Positions 22,177-31,704 of a stretch of 64,000 nt of DNA are shown one piece after another. The first letter of the stretch is position 1. Each line of letters begins with the position of its first letter. Position numbers and translations under genes: made by a program. The notes beneath the pieces are model-generated. The model saw only the letters and a list, made by a program, of their open reading frames with translations, was not told the origin of the DNA and ran no database searches. This stretch comes from Xenopus tropicalis (taxonomy: Eukaryota > Chordata > Amphibia > Anura > Pipidae): positions 153,427,547-153,491,546 of the forward strand of contig NC_030678.2 in assembly GCF_000004195.4 (NCBI RefSeq), read 5' to 3'.

Positions 22177-22257
22177 TCTTCCCTCCTTTGTCAGCATGAT
22201 TTTCGGGCCCTTGATGTCCCTATGTACGGCCTGGTGCTGGTGGATGTGGGGGAGCCC
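22177..22257 (-). CDS. Protein kinase exon: catalytic loop (MAP4K4/TNIK-like)
   Basis: An 81-bp, phase-0 exon of 27 codons. It is preceded on the minus strand by a C-rich tract and CAG, and followed by GTGAGT. It encodes GLPHIHQHQAVHRDIKG followed by PKIMLTKEGR, the region from helix E through the catalytic loop of STE20 kinases. It joins in frame to the exon at 22443-22529. The family is the GCK-IV group (MAP4K4, TNIK, MINK1, NRK); the GLxHxHQH and HRDIKG words fit best there. The residue that should be the metal-binding Asn (HRDxKxxN) is Lys here, which would impair or abolish catalysis. The exon carrying DFG should lie at lower coordinates and was not found. It could be a divergent gene, a pseudokinase or a decaying copy; open frames and intact splice sites favour a gene or a young copy. 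Confidence 0.75.
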
Positions 22258-22442
22258 CTGGGGGGGATTGAAATGTAGGTTATAAGAATATAACAGACAT
22301 AAGTCTAAATATTCCCAACAAAAAGTGTAAGACATTTTAGTAGAATGATGATCTATAAAAAAAATCAATAAATATTTATTTATTAGTTATTTATGTAATG
22401 CTAAATCATAGATAAGTACTTAAGGGGTTATTCTGGCCTTAC

Positions 22443-22529
22443 CTTTAATACTTCCCTGCAGATGTAGCCAATCCAGGGCTCCTTCAGGGATTGGCCATTG
22501 GTTTTGATGAGATCGTGGAGGGAGCCTCC
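22443..22529 (-). CDS. Protein kinase exon: hinge to helix E (MAP4K4/TNIK-like)
   Basis: An 87-bp, phase-0 exon of 29 codons. On the minus strand a long pyrimidine tract ends in TGTGAG, then the exon reads GGSLHDLIKTNG and QSLKEPWIGYICREVLK, and stops at AAG followed by GTAAGG. This is the segment after the hinge of STE20 kinases, ending in the ICREVL(K) helix E motif. Together with 22177-22257 it gives a continuous 56-residue kinase segment. The intron between them is 185 bp. The upstream exons with the glycine loop and the VAIK lysine should lie above 22530. A short open stretch ending at a GTAACT donor near 22976 (minus strand) is a weak candidate only. Confidence 0.75.
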
Positions 22530-23550
22530 CTCACAGAACAAGAGGGAGGAACAAGATACAAGGAATAGTTCCTTACTTCCAGAAGCTCTGATTTGTCCTC
22601 CTCCAGCTCTGATTTGTCCTCCTTTAGGGTAACTACCTGGCTGGTTTTGATGCGGACAGTCCAGTTTTCGAGAGGTCTGTCCAGGCCAAAACTGCTTGCC
22701 TAGTTTTCCAAAATAGATTGATACCATGATCAGCCGATCGCCATGTCACCCCCCCCCCCAAGTCAAACTAAAGCCTGAAGGTGGCAATGCAGTTACAGTA
22801 GGATCAGTCCCCTAAGTCTGCTTGTGGCTTCTTCAGAAACATAGGAAAACATAATGGCAGCTCAGCTATTCCCTGTACTGTACAATTCTGCACTACTTTT
22901 TAGGGTACAGTGACTTCTAAAGCTCCAATCAGGCCGGTAAAACTAAAGGTCAAGTTATAACTTTGTCAGAGTTACCTGTTTGGCCTCTTGCATGGCGATG
23001 GGTTCGACTGCCCTGAAGAACTGGTGCTCAGGGTGCTGTCAGGGCTACTAAGGGAACAAACCCGTTCAACATTCAGGGTGCTCTGGCAGCTGTCACAATC
23101 CAGACTGCGCTTACACCTAACAAAATGGCAGCACACTGTAAATTCATGTCATCTGAAATGTAAATTAAGAAACCATCCTTTATACTGTAATATTATTTGC
23201 ATTGGTTTTTTTTGGCCCTAGCACCGGTGATTTAGGACAAGTGTTATTGATGGGGGGAAGCCAACTTGTTTGTTTGTGAATATAATCACTAATGTTAGAC
23301 TGACCCTCCACTTAGCTGAAAAATGCACTATCCAGGGGTACAATTCCACTGAGCGTAAGGGATCCCTGAGGAATGAAAACAAAAACCGGCTGATGCAGAG
23401 GACCATGGGCCGGTGCGTTAGTTTGCAGATGATGAGCCCCGGCTTGAGGTAGAAAGTAAGCGATTGTTTTTACTCCCAGGGTAAAATATGGGACTCACTT
23501 AACGTAGGCATTGGGAGCTCTATCTCTCCCTATAAAACTAACTTGAACAC
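22530..23550. other. Intron or spacer upstream of the kinase exons
   Basis: Two nearly identical GCTCTGATTTGTCCTCCT phrases in tandem lie near 22586-22621. A C-run is near 22748. No exon with a glycine-rich loop or a VAIK motif could be recognised. Confidence 0.4.
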
Positions 23551-24034
23551 ATGTAAAGGGGAGGGTTCACTTTTAAGTTAACTTTTAGTATGTTATAGAA
23601 TGGCCTATTCCTAGCAACTTTGCAATTGGTCTTCCTAATTAATTTTTTTATAGTTGAATAATTGAATAATTTGCCTTTCTCTTCTGCCTCTTTCCAGCTT
23701 TCAAATGGGGGCCACCGACCCCGGCAGCCAAAAAGTATTGCTCTGCGAGGCTACAATTTTATTATTATTGTAATTTTTTATTACTTATTTTTCCATTCAG
23801 GCCCCTTAACTATTCATATGCCCATCTCTTGTTTAAACCACTACCTGGTTGCTAGGGTAAATAAGACCCTAGCAACCAGATAGCTGCTGAAATACCAAAT
23901 GGAGAGCTGCTGAACAAATAGCTAAATAACTGAAAAACCATTAAAAACCAATTAAGGACCAATTGCAAATTGTCTCAGAATATCAATGTCTACATCAAAT
24001 TAAAAGTTAATTTAAAGGTAAACTACCCCTTTAA
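23551..24034. mobile_element. T2-type MITE
   Basis: Right end CTACCCCTTTAA and left end TGTAAAGGGGAGGGTTCAC (a decayed TTAAAGGGG). Inside are TTAACTTTTAGTATG, a CCTGGTTGCTAGGGT/ACCCTAGCAACCAG hairpin and AATTGCAAATTGTCTCAGA. A related fragment lies at 62070-62300. Confidence 0.75.
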
Positions 24035-24039
24035 GCTAA

Positions 24040-24760
24040 CTGATCCCAAACACAAATGGATGGAGAACCCCTCCCAGAAGTGCACGTATGGATATCTTTA
24101 CTTCCTAAGAATTTTAGGGTAAAATAAAGCCCCCCACTCGCACTTTTGCGCAGTATCCCTGGGAGTCAGTGGGAGGCGCAAGAGGTTGTTGGGAGTTTTG
24201 TTTTTACACCAGCAGCGAATCCACTAAGTCTCACATTAGCTGTAGGTCAGTCTGTGTACGGCCCATAATTAGCCTTTGTTGCGAATCAAACATTTCTATG
24301 TTACAAATACAAGTGATTGACAGAGTACTAGTGGATGAAAGAGACTCTGACAGGCTTTCAAAATTGTTACGCTCAGAAATGAAGTGGATTTTTATCCTTA
24401 ATACTCGCCACCCTGCCGGTTTAAACTCAATCTTTGACGTCAGTTGCTATGTTTAACTATAACTCACCTTCATTAAAGAGGGAGATTTTGTAGAAAGCCC
24501 TTTTGGCTCCAACTTTAGTAGCCACTCTTCATTTGCTATATAGATGAAATGAATTTTATAATGAATTCTATTGATCGATTTATTCATTTATATGTATATT
24601 TACACATGTACTATTTATTATCTATATATGTAACTCTATTTATCAATTTTTGATATTGATTTTGTATTATATTTAGATATCTACATATACAATTAAGTAT
24701 TAACTTTAGAGAGGGTGTTAGTTTGAATAACTCTGCTAAAAGGAATATTTGTTTGTCGTT
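24040..24760. other. No gene seen
   Basis: TA-rich from 24570 to 24700. The 95-residue frame at 24169-24456 has no recognisable domain. Confidence 0.45.
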
Positions 24761-25180
24761 GATTTATTTCTCATGTCTGTCTTTTTAAATGTTATGAGAG
24801 GGCGTGGCTTATTTTAGCCTTACCTCCTTTTATGTCACATTGTTTGTTCTATTTAAGTTCACTATTATCCACTAACGTTTGCCTATGATTAAGTGTCCTA
24901 AAGGACACGAAACGCGTCAGGCGTTCATTTTAAACATGAGAAATAAACTTTAGTTTTTAGCAGTTTTACGAGTCCGGAGTGCTGGATGTCCTATGTTTCA
25001 CTTTGGAGAATTTTCCCTATAAGCTGCGGGTTCGGGGCCTCGAGCACCCGGACCACCACGGACTTTTGGTGAGCTATTTGGATTTCCTCAACCCCATATG
25101 ATTGTGTGATCGTTTTTTGAACCTTGTGCTGGGCTCGGGGTTTGAACACCCGGGCCAAGTTGGATATTGGGTATATATAT
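24760..25180 (+). repeat. Hammerhead-family dispersed repeat
   Basis: Downstream of the motif come AATAAA (24942-24947), CCGGAGTGCTGG (24974-24985), GAGCACCCGGACC (from 25042) and TTGGTGAG (near 25067-25074), in the same order as at 56-160. A second GGGCTCGGGG/CACCCGGGCC pair is at 25132-25157. Confidence 0.55.
24881..24922 (+). ncRNA. Hammerhead-like motif with covarying core
   Basis: Stem I GCCT (24881-24884) pairs with AGGC (24919-24922). The core is ATGATTA plus one extra A. Stem II is six perfect pairs GTGTCC/GGACAC around TAAA. GAAA is at 24909-24912, followed by CGCGTC with cleavage expected after C24918. Core C3-G8 is replaced by A-T, a compensated change. The canonical form of the same family is at 3-49. 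Confidence 0.45.
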
Positions 25181-25389
25181 ATAACTTTTTTCATTGTGCT
25201 ATATATATTGGGGAATAAGTTTTGACTCAATTATTGAATATATCCTAATTACCCTTTGAGTTAGCTAGATCAATTTATTTACTGTACTATTTAATTTACT
25301 TATTTTTGGAATCCACGTGGGGTTTGTTTAAATTACATTCCTCCTTTATTTCCTTCGTTTTCATATCCCCAAACAAGTCACCCTCCGCC

Positions 25390-25545
25390 TATGGGGGTAC
25401 CGGCAAAACAGAGGCGGAAGGAGGAAGCGCATCGCTACAGGTACCCCGGGCTGGTGCTGTTTTCTCCTAACAGGGGCACCAGCCCGGGGTACAAGGTAAG
25501 CAATTAAAGTCACTTGGGGGTGCCTAACATTTATGTGCTCCTGGT
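25390..25545. mobile_element. T2-type MITE fragment
   Basis: Includes GGAGGAAGCGCATCGCTAC, the CCCCGGGCTGGTGCTG / GGCACCAGCCCGGGG hairpin and AAAGTCACTTGGGGGTGCC, as in the element at 19776-20960. Confidence 0.7.
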
Positions 25546-25765
25546 TAAAACAGAGCCTTGTACCTAATGGAATTTCAATGGACCAAATTAATGGGCCGAT
25601 TTATTATTATTTATTAACATAGATGCTAAACTGCACCAGCAAAATTACCCAAAAGCAACCAGTCAGATAACATGTAGCAGACTAATTACCACTACTTACT
25701 AACTGGTTGCTACTAGTAACTGTGCTGTTGCAATTTACCACCTATATTAGTAAATAAGCCCTATT

Positions 25766-26090
25766 GTATGTATGTATGTATATGTATATATGTATGTATA
25801 TCTTTATTTATAAAGCGCTACTTATGTACGCAGCACTGTACAGTAGAATACATTAATACAAACAGGGGATTATTAAGATAATAATGGATAAATACAAAGT
25901 ACAACAATAAATACAAATAAATACAAGGTACAGTTGCAATAAGAGTCAGAAACACAACATGAAGGAGGTCCCTGCCCCGTAGAGCTTACAATCTATATGG
26001 GAGGGGTAACTAACAAACACAAATGGGCAAATGTAAGTGCTGTAGGTCACAGTGGGTGACACTACAATATAAGTGCCATGAGTAAAATAC
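25766..26090 (-). repeat. LINE L2-type 3' tail
   Basis: GTAT repeats, then TCTTTATTTATAAAGCGC, GTACGCAGCACTGTACAG and GCCCCGTAGAGCTTACAATC; it continues to a CACAGTGGGTGACACTACA segment also present at 27279-27300. Confidence 0.7.
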
Positions 26091-26755
26091 AAGACACAAT
26101 TATTGTTCTTAAAGCAGAAGCCAGTATATAATATATTATTAGTCAACCCCACAGCACAGTACCAGACAAAGAAGGGCATTTGTATTCTCATCTGGCCAAG
26201 CTTAAACGGGTTAGTCACAATTCTACTCCAGTGTTTATTAAAAGATCAAAATATTCATAATGTATCTATATTCACATGCTATGGATCTGGGTTTGGAACG
26301 GATATTCCAATATTCATAGAGTACTTCAATACTCCCTATCCATAAAGAGCTGAATAAGATTGCATTCCAAAATCTGTGCTCAGATAAAATTATATATCTG
26401 AGGACATTGGAGACAAAGTAAGATAAAATACTGTGAATTTCCCTTTTTGCTGGTTTATCACTTCTTTATTGCCTATGTAATAAAAATGTAAATAAAAGGC
26501 TCTCAAGATTTTGTTTCTAATAGCATGGAATAATGCACCTCATAAAATTCTGCGTCCCGCACATATCAGTAGGATTATAGCAAACTTGACGTCTATGGTT
26601 TAATACTGTCAGTTTGAAGTTTCCAGTGAATGTAAGCAGAGTTGAAGGTTACAAACTGGGATATAACAGAAACCTAATTTCTTGAGACTAAACAAAAGAA
26701 ATCCTAAACAATTGGTATAAGGGTCGTAACTGCACCAGCAATGAAAAGGGAGTAA
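26090..26755. other. No gene seen
   Basis: Unassigned AT-rich sequence. Confidence 0.5.
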
Positions 26756-26760
26756 AGATC

Positions 26761-27245
26761 TTAAAGGAAAACTATACCCCCCAAACAATGTAGGTCTCTA
26801 TAAAAAATATATTGTATAAACAATCTCATTTGTAGTGATGGGCAAAATAATTAGCCAGACATGGATTTGTGGTGAATTTCTGCGTTTCGCCATTGCTGGA
26901 TTTTTTTTGCGAAGCAGGCGATAAAATTCGCAGAGTAAAAATTCACTGCGCGTTAAAAACTTGTCACTCGCATCAAAAAATTGTCACCCGCAAAACAAAA
27001 TTGTTGCATGTGTGGCACACGTAAAAAAATGACGCATCTCCAAAAAAAATGTTTTTGATACACAACATTTTCCCCGTTTTGTGAATCTTTCGGTGAAATG
27101 GGACAGATTCCCTCATCACTTTGTAAAACCTGCTTCATCAAACCGTTTCTCAAAATAAGCTTTTTTAGAAGTATGTGCCATTAGTTACTCCTAAATAGAA
27201 AACTGCCATTTCAAGTACAAAAGTCACTCCTATTGGATCACTTAC
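26761..27245. mobile_element. T2-type MITE split by a younger MITE
   Basis: Starts TTAAAGGAAAACTATACCCC, continues to TCTCATTTGTA at 26834 and resumes at GTAAAACCTGC after 27120. The interruption is the GTGATG element at 26835-27119. The right TTAA end is not clear. Confidence 0.75.
26835..27119. mobile_element. GTGATG-family MITE with 6-bp target duplication
   Basis: A 285-bp element from GTGATGGGC to CCTCATCAC, flanked by TTTGTA at 26829-26834 and 27120-27125. Removing it and one duplication restores the T2 sequence. It is non-coding. Confidence 0.8.
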
Positions 27246-27249
27246 ACAG

Positions 27250-27595
27250 AACCTGATCTGGGAACCAGCACTTATATTGCAGTGTCACCCACTGTGACCT
27301 ACAGCACTTATATTTGCCTATTTGTGTCTGTAAGTTACCCTCCCATATAGATTGTAAGCTCTACGGGGCAGGGACCTCCATCCTCTTGTGTCTTTATTTA
27401 TTGCAACTCTACCTTGTATTTATTTGTATTTATTGTTATACGCTGTATTTTTCTATTATCTTAATACAGGGCCGGAACTAGGGGTAGGCAGAAGAGGCAG
27501 CTGCCAATAACCCCGTTTGTATAAATCTATTCTACTGTACAGCGCTGCGTACATAAGTGGCACTTTATAAATAAATATATACATACATACATACT
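27250..27595 (+). repeat. LINE L2-type 3' tail with a 39-bp insertion
   Basis: GATTGTAAGCTCTACGGGGC, ACTGTACAGCGCTGCGTAC and GGCACTTTATAAATAAAT, then CATACATAC. Positions 27467-27505 are foreign to the tail. Confidence 0.75.
27467..27505. mobile_element. Short insertion resembling a hAT end
   Basis: CAGGGCCGGAACTAGGGG, then a GGCAGAAGAGGCAGCTGCC hairpin-like stretch, flanked by AATA on both sides. Other copies of this tail read continuously across the site. Confidence 0.55.
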
Positions 27596-27914
27596 AGTAG
27601 CTCCGTGTGTTTTCACCTTTACTGCTCCATCATTAATATCAGTTGCTCATCAGTTATTCCTGCAGAACAGAACATTATATTACATTGACATTAAGATGGG
27701 GCTATATGCCATCTCTTTAGATCTAGTAAATATAACACTAATTAGTCTTTTCTTTTACAGTTTTTTAAATATGTGCTTTTTCTGATTTGTATCCTTTCAC
27801 AGAGATGTTTTTCAAGCAGCTCCTCGGTGCTGATCTTGTTTCACATTTTGATGAAAACAAATCTGCTCTGAACGTTGTCATTTGCTTATATTATTAGCAT
27901 GTTTGCTCAGAGGC

Positions 27915-27975
27915 TTTAAAGGGGAACTCCATCCAAATACAACTTAAGCTTTAGCAACTTTGCAATAAACATTAG
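27915..27975 (+). mobile_element. T2-type element start, interrupted by solo LTR
   Basis: TTAAAGGGGAACTCC end followed by CAACTTTGCAATAAACATTAG. The host sequence resumes after the LTR at 28827 with TTAAAAAAATATGCAGCC. The far end of the host element could not be placed. Confidence 0.6.
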
Positions 27976-28822
27976 TGTAGGGACCCATAGGGTTAAATGG
28001 TCTCTATGGCTTTAAATCCCTACATATTCAGTTCCCTCAGTTGCTGGGCAGAAGGGAAGGTATCTAAGTGAGTTCATTAACATATGTGTGCTATTGGTTA
28101 GAAGGTATGGTGACCACACCCTGCTTCACTTTTGTATAGTGCTGGTAAAGGAGTGGCATCTTCCTGTTTGATTCCACCTGAGGAACAGGGTGGATGTGTG
28201 CTATGAGCCCAGGCCCAAGCCCAGGCCCATTTGAAGTCGGGGAACAGGAACCCTTGAATGAGGCATTAGATAGTGGCAGGTGTAGCTCCCTTTATAGTAC
28301 ACTCTAGGGGTGTAAGGCAGTTAGGGCTAAACTAGAATGAGCAGTTCTGAGCTCCTGCATAGGACCAGCAGTTTTGGAGGTATCTCTCCCAGGCCACATT
28401 GCCTGTAGTGTAGGGATCCAAGTGAATAGGGAATCAGGATAGAGAATTCCCTGAGGGATCCACTACGGGGTGTCGCAGAGGTGAAGTGAGATTCCTGCCA
28501 GTCTGCCCGCAGGGGAGTGTGAGTCTGAATATACACTCGGTATGTGTTGCCTGTACCACTGGCCTCTGAAGCTGTATTGTGAGTAACCCTGTGGATGTTC
28601 AATAAACCCTTATTATTATTATTATTATTTTATTTGCAAGAACCTCTGGCGCCCTCTGTTTTCATTTTTCTGCATAGCAGCAAGAGAGGTGTAGTTTCAC
28701 AACCCCCTCACCTTTCTCTTCCACTTAGCGAAGGCCCATTCTGGGTAAAAGAGTACAGTTTAACCCATGTTCTACTGGTACTAGTCCGGGAAGGCAGCTA
28801 TTGAGCTGAAATAGAGGTTACA
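27976..28822 (+). mobile_element. Solo LTR with 4-bp target duplication
   Basis: An 847-bp LTR starting TGTAGGGACCCATAGGG and ending GAGGTTACA, flanked by TTAG at 27972-27975 and 28823-28826. The start resembles the array LTRs (TGTAGGGATCCATAGGG), and the same TCGGGGAACAGG...GAATGAGG block is present, so the families are related. It carries AATAAACCC at about 28601 followed by (TTA)n. No internal region remains, as expected after LTR-LTR recombination. Confidence 0.88.
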
Positions 28823-28829
28823 TTAGTTA

Positions 28830-29780
28830 AAAAAATATGCAGCCTTTTTGTGATTTTTAATGTAAAAATATGGTTTGGAATAGTTAGTGGGAGGTGATGC
28901 CTTGTGGCCTAGAACAATTATGGAAGGAATCCATTTGGTTTTCTTAGACTCCTTCATATGGAAGAGAATGGCTCTTACTGAGAAGTACTCTAAGGTCATG
29001 AAGGCACCTTGTTGGCAGTCAGGGAGAGGCACCGCATGAATAAATACTAAGACTTGCAGCTTTTTTAGCAAGCAAACTGATGGGAAGAACAAGAGAACTC
29101 AGGTGAAACTGCTTTGTGTGGAGCATTTCATTAAAACTACGTTTTAAGTATCAGTTTCACCTACAATAACAAATGAGGCTCATTATGTTAGATAGACCGG
29201 ATCTGTGTGGCATTAAATTCTGTCGATATTCAGTAACTACTTTCTCACTGTATGTATCCTTGACAATTATTCATATTATTTCATCACTTATCTTCCTCCC
29301 CAATGCTTGTATTAAGTGTCTAAAGTACTTTGAAAATTAGATACAGAAATCTGGCAATTTCTCTAATAAGCTCCTGAAAAACCCTTGGTTGAATGCCAAC
29401 TTGGCACAGTATCTCATGTACAGTACTTCTTTGTGTATTAGCTGTTGTGAGATGAAGACAATATGCAAACCACTGTTGGCATTGCTCGCTATTAAACTCA
29501 GGAAAGAATTAATGCAATTTATTTGTTTTCAGTATTCAGAAGTGTTTCTGGATGGATCTCATTATTGCTTGCCATGTTTTATCTACAATAAATAACACTC
29601 TGCAGTATCGTGTGCTGATGTGCAAATAATCCCAAATCACTTCTTGGCCTCCCTTTTTTCCTTCTTATCAAAAAATGCATGGCCCTTCCCTTCCACTGCA
29701 CATGAGCCCGATCAGAGACAAATGACGGAAGTGAAGCAGCCACGGTCTTGGGTTTTCTAGTGGGCCCCTGTCATTCCAGT
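28830..29780. other. No gene seen; possible hAT end at 29776-29789
   Basis: Mostly unassigned. CCAGTCCGACACTG at 29776-29789 looks like a hAT terminus read outward, with no partner found upstream. Confidence 0.45.
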
Positions 29781-29810
29781 CCGACACTGCACTCAAGAGA
29801 TCTGAGGGAA

Positions 29811-30345
29811 CAAATGGGAGGCAGATTGGCACACTGGAGCTCTGAGGGAACAGATGGGAGGCAGAATGGCATACTGGAGCACTGAGGGTGCAGATGGGAG
29901 GCAGAATGGCACACTGGAGCTCTGAGGGTACAGATGGGAGGCAGAATGGCACACTGGAACTCTGAGGGTACAGATGGGAGGCAGAATGGCACACTGGAGC
30001 TCTGAGGGTACAGATGGGATGCAGAATGGCACAGCACTGAGGGTACAGATGGGAGGCAGAATGGCACAGCACTGAGGGTACAGATGGGAGGCAGAATGGC
30101 ACACTAGAGCACTGAGGGTACAGATGGGAGGCAGAATGGCACACTGGAGCACTGAGGGTACAGATGGGAGGCAGAATGGCACACTGGAGCACTGAGGGTA
30201 CAGATGGGAGGCAGAATGGCACATTGGAGCACTGAGGGTACAGATGGGAGGCAGAATGGCACACTGGAACACTGAGGGTACAAATGGGATGCAGATTGGC
30301 ACACTGGAACTCTGAGGGTACAGATGGGAGGCAGAATGGCACAGA
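29811..30345. repeat. Minisatellite, 40-bp units
   Basis: About 13-14 units of 40 bp with CAGATGGGAGGCAGAATGGC and ACACTGGAGCACTGAGGGTA; two units near 30009-30078 are 35 bp. All three minus-strand frames stay open across it because the unit has no stop in any frame, so the 254-residue open frame is an artefact. Confidence 0.96.
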
Positions 30346-30654
30346 ATCAGCAAGGATATATAGAGGAGGGAGAATGGCAGGGGCAAACAGGTAGAGGAGA
30401 TTGTGGACAGAAAGTATGGGGAGGCTTAGCATAGCATGCTATAATAACTATATAATGTATAAGAATTCTTTTCCCCAGCCTTTATTCACTATTTCCTCTG
30501 TCTGTCTCTGCCTATTCCCTATCATAAAAGCCTGTATTGTAACATAGCAACCAATCATTTCCAAATACTTGACATATACAGGCTGTAACGCAGCAAAAAT
30601 ATCACAAATGTGCATTAAGCATTTTTTGAATCATTAGACAAAAAGTGAAAACAA

Positions 30655-30740
30655 CCTAAACTTGCCACCCAGCCAGGAATTAAAAAAATAAGCACTTGCT
30701 TTGAGGCCACTGGGATCAGCATGGTTGGGGACAACTGTTT
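30655..30740 (+). mobile_element. hAT-type MITE, 3' end fragment
   Basis: AAACTTGCCACCCAGCCAGG, GAGGCCACTGGGATCAGC and GGTTGGGGACAACTG match the last third of the element at 9293-9590. Confidence 0.65.
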
Positions 30741-30744
30741 TAGT

Positions 30745-31555
30745 GAGTATCATAGATTTTTAGCAACATGCCAATTACATGCCAAATAACTAATATTTAT
30801 GGCTAAAAGAAAGGCTTTAAAAGTAAAGTAAATGGAACATGAACCATGACAGATACCTGTCCCAAGGAAACCAAGAAATGCCCGGACCTGCCAAGCAAAC
30901 AAACAAGCGGCTGAAAAATGCCACTTAGCCTTCATGGTGTTTATAGATTTCTAGGTGATAAAAACATGACACAGAAATGCACAAGGAGTTTATCCAACAG
31001 AATGTGTAAAGTGCTTTGTAGCAATAAATTATAGATTTAAACTCATAAGGTTACAGTGCTCTGTGGAAAAAATGATGCCAAATCTTTGTCTAAAAGATAA
31101 AATATAAGCCCAATATAAGGCTGAAATGAACGCTAGCCAATCAAAATTAGTTATAATTGCTAGAATTCTAGCATTTTTGAAGTGTATCACTATGTTCAGA
31201 TAGGTGACAAGCTAATATTAATCAGTTCCTGGGATTCATTAAAATTAATTAAATGGATTTCAGAGATATTTTACTATATTAACTACTTTTTCTTTAATTG
31301 CTTTAACAGCTGCTTCGACATCCATCCAGTACCTGCTTTCAGTTTTAGAAATGTGCATTCCCAACATCAACAGACAAACAGACATCAGTATTTCAAAGAT
31401 TTATAAACTGGGGTAATAGTTCCATTTTGAACTAATAAGTATATATGCATTCGCTAATCGGGGGTGTGCGAGGGGTAACCCTGTCTCCCTTAGCTCCACT
31501 TCCACATTTAGCCATTTAGTCACAATTGTTCGGAAACATGTTGCAGGGAATCTAT
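30745..31555. other. No gene seen
   Basis: Unassigned sequence. Confidence 0.5.
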
Positions 31556-31559
31556 TTTT

Positions 31560-31700
31560 TTAATTAAAAGCGAAGGAAAGTGTAAATCACTTGGGGGTTG
31601 CTAAATGCTAGGCACCTCTTTGTGATTGTTATTAATTACTTGAAACCCTAGGCTGGTGCTCCTGTTAACTGCAACAACCTGGGGTTCTTCTGTACGTGCA
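31560..31700. mobile_element. T2-type MITE fragment, diverged
   Basis: GCGAAGGAAAGTGTAAATCAC, TTGGGGGTTGC and CTAGGCTGGTGCTCCTGTTA follow the order of the element at 19776-20960. Confidence 0.55.
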
Positions 31701-31704
31701 CCAT

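Noticed and set aside
22945..23050. Upstream kinase exon with a GTAACT donor
   Set aside because: The frame gives no glycine loop or VAIK lysine; similarity is not convincing.
29668..30432. 254-residue Cys/Ser/Pro repeat protein
   Set aside because: All three minus frames are open because of a stop-free 40-bp unit; nothing suggests translation.
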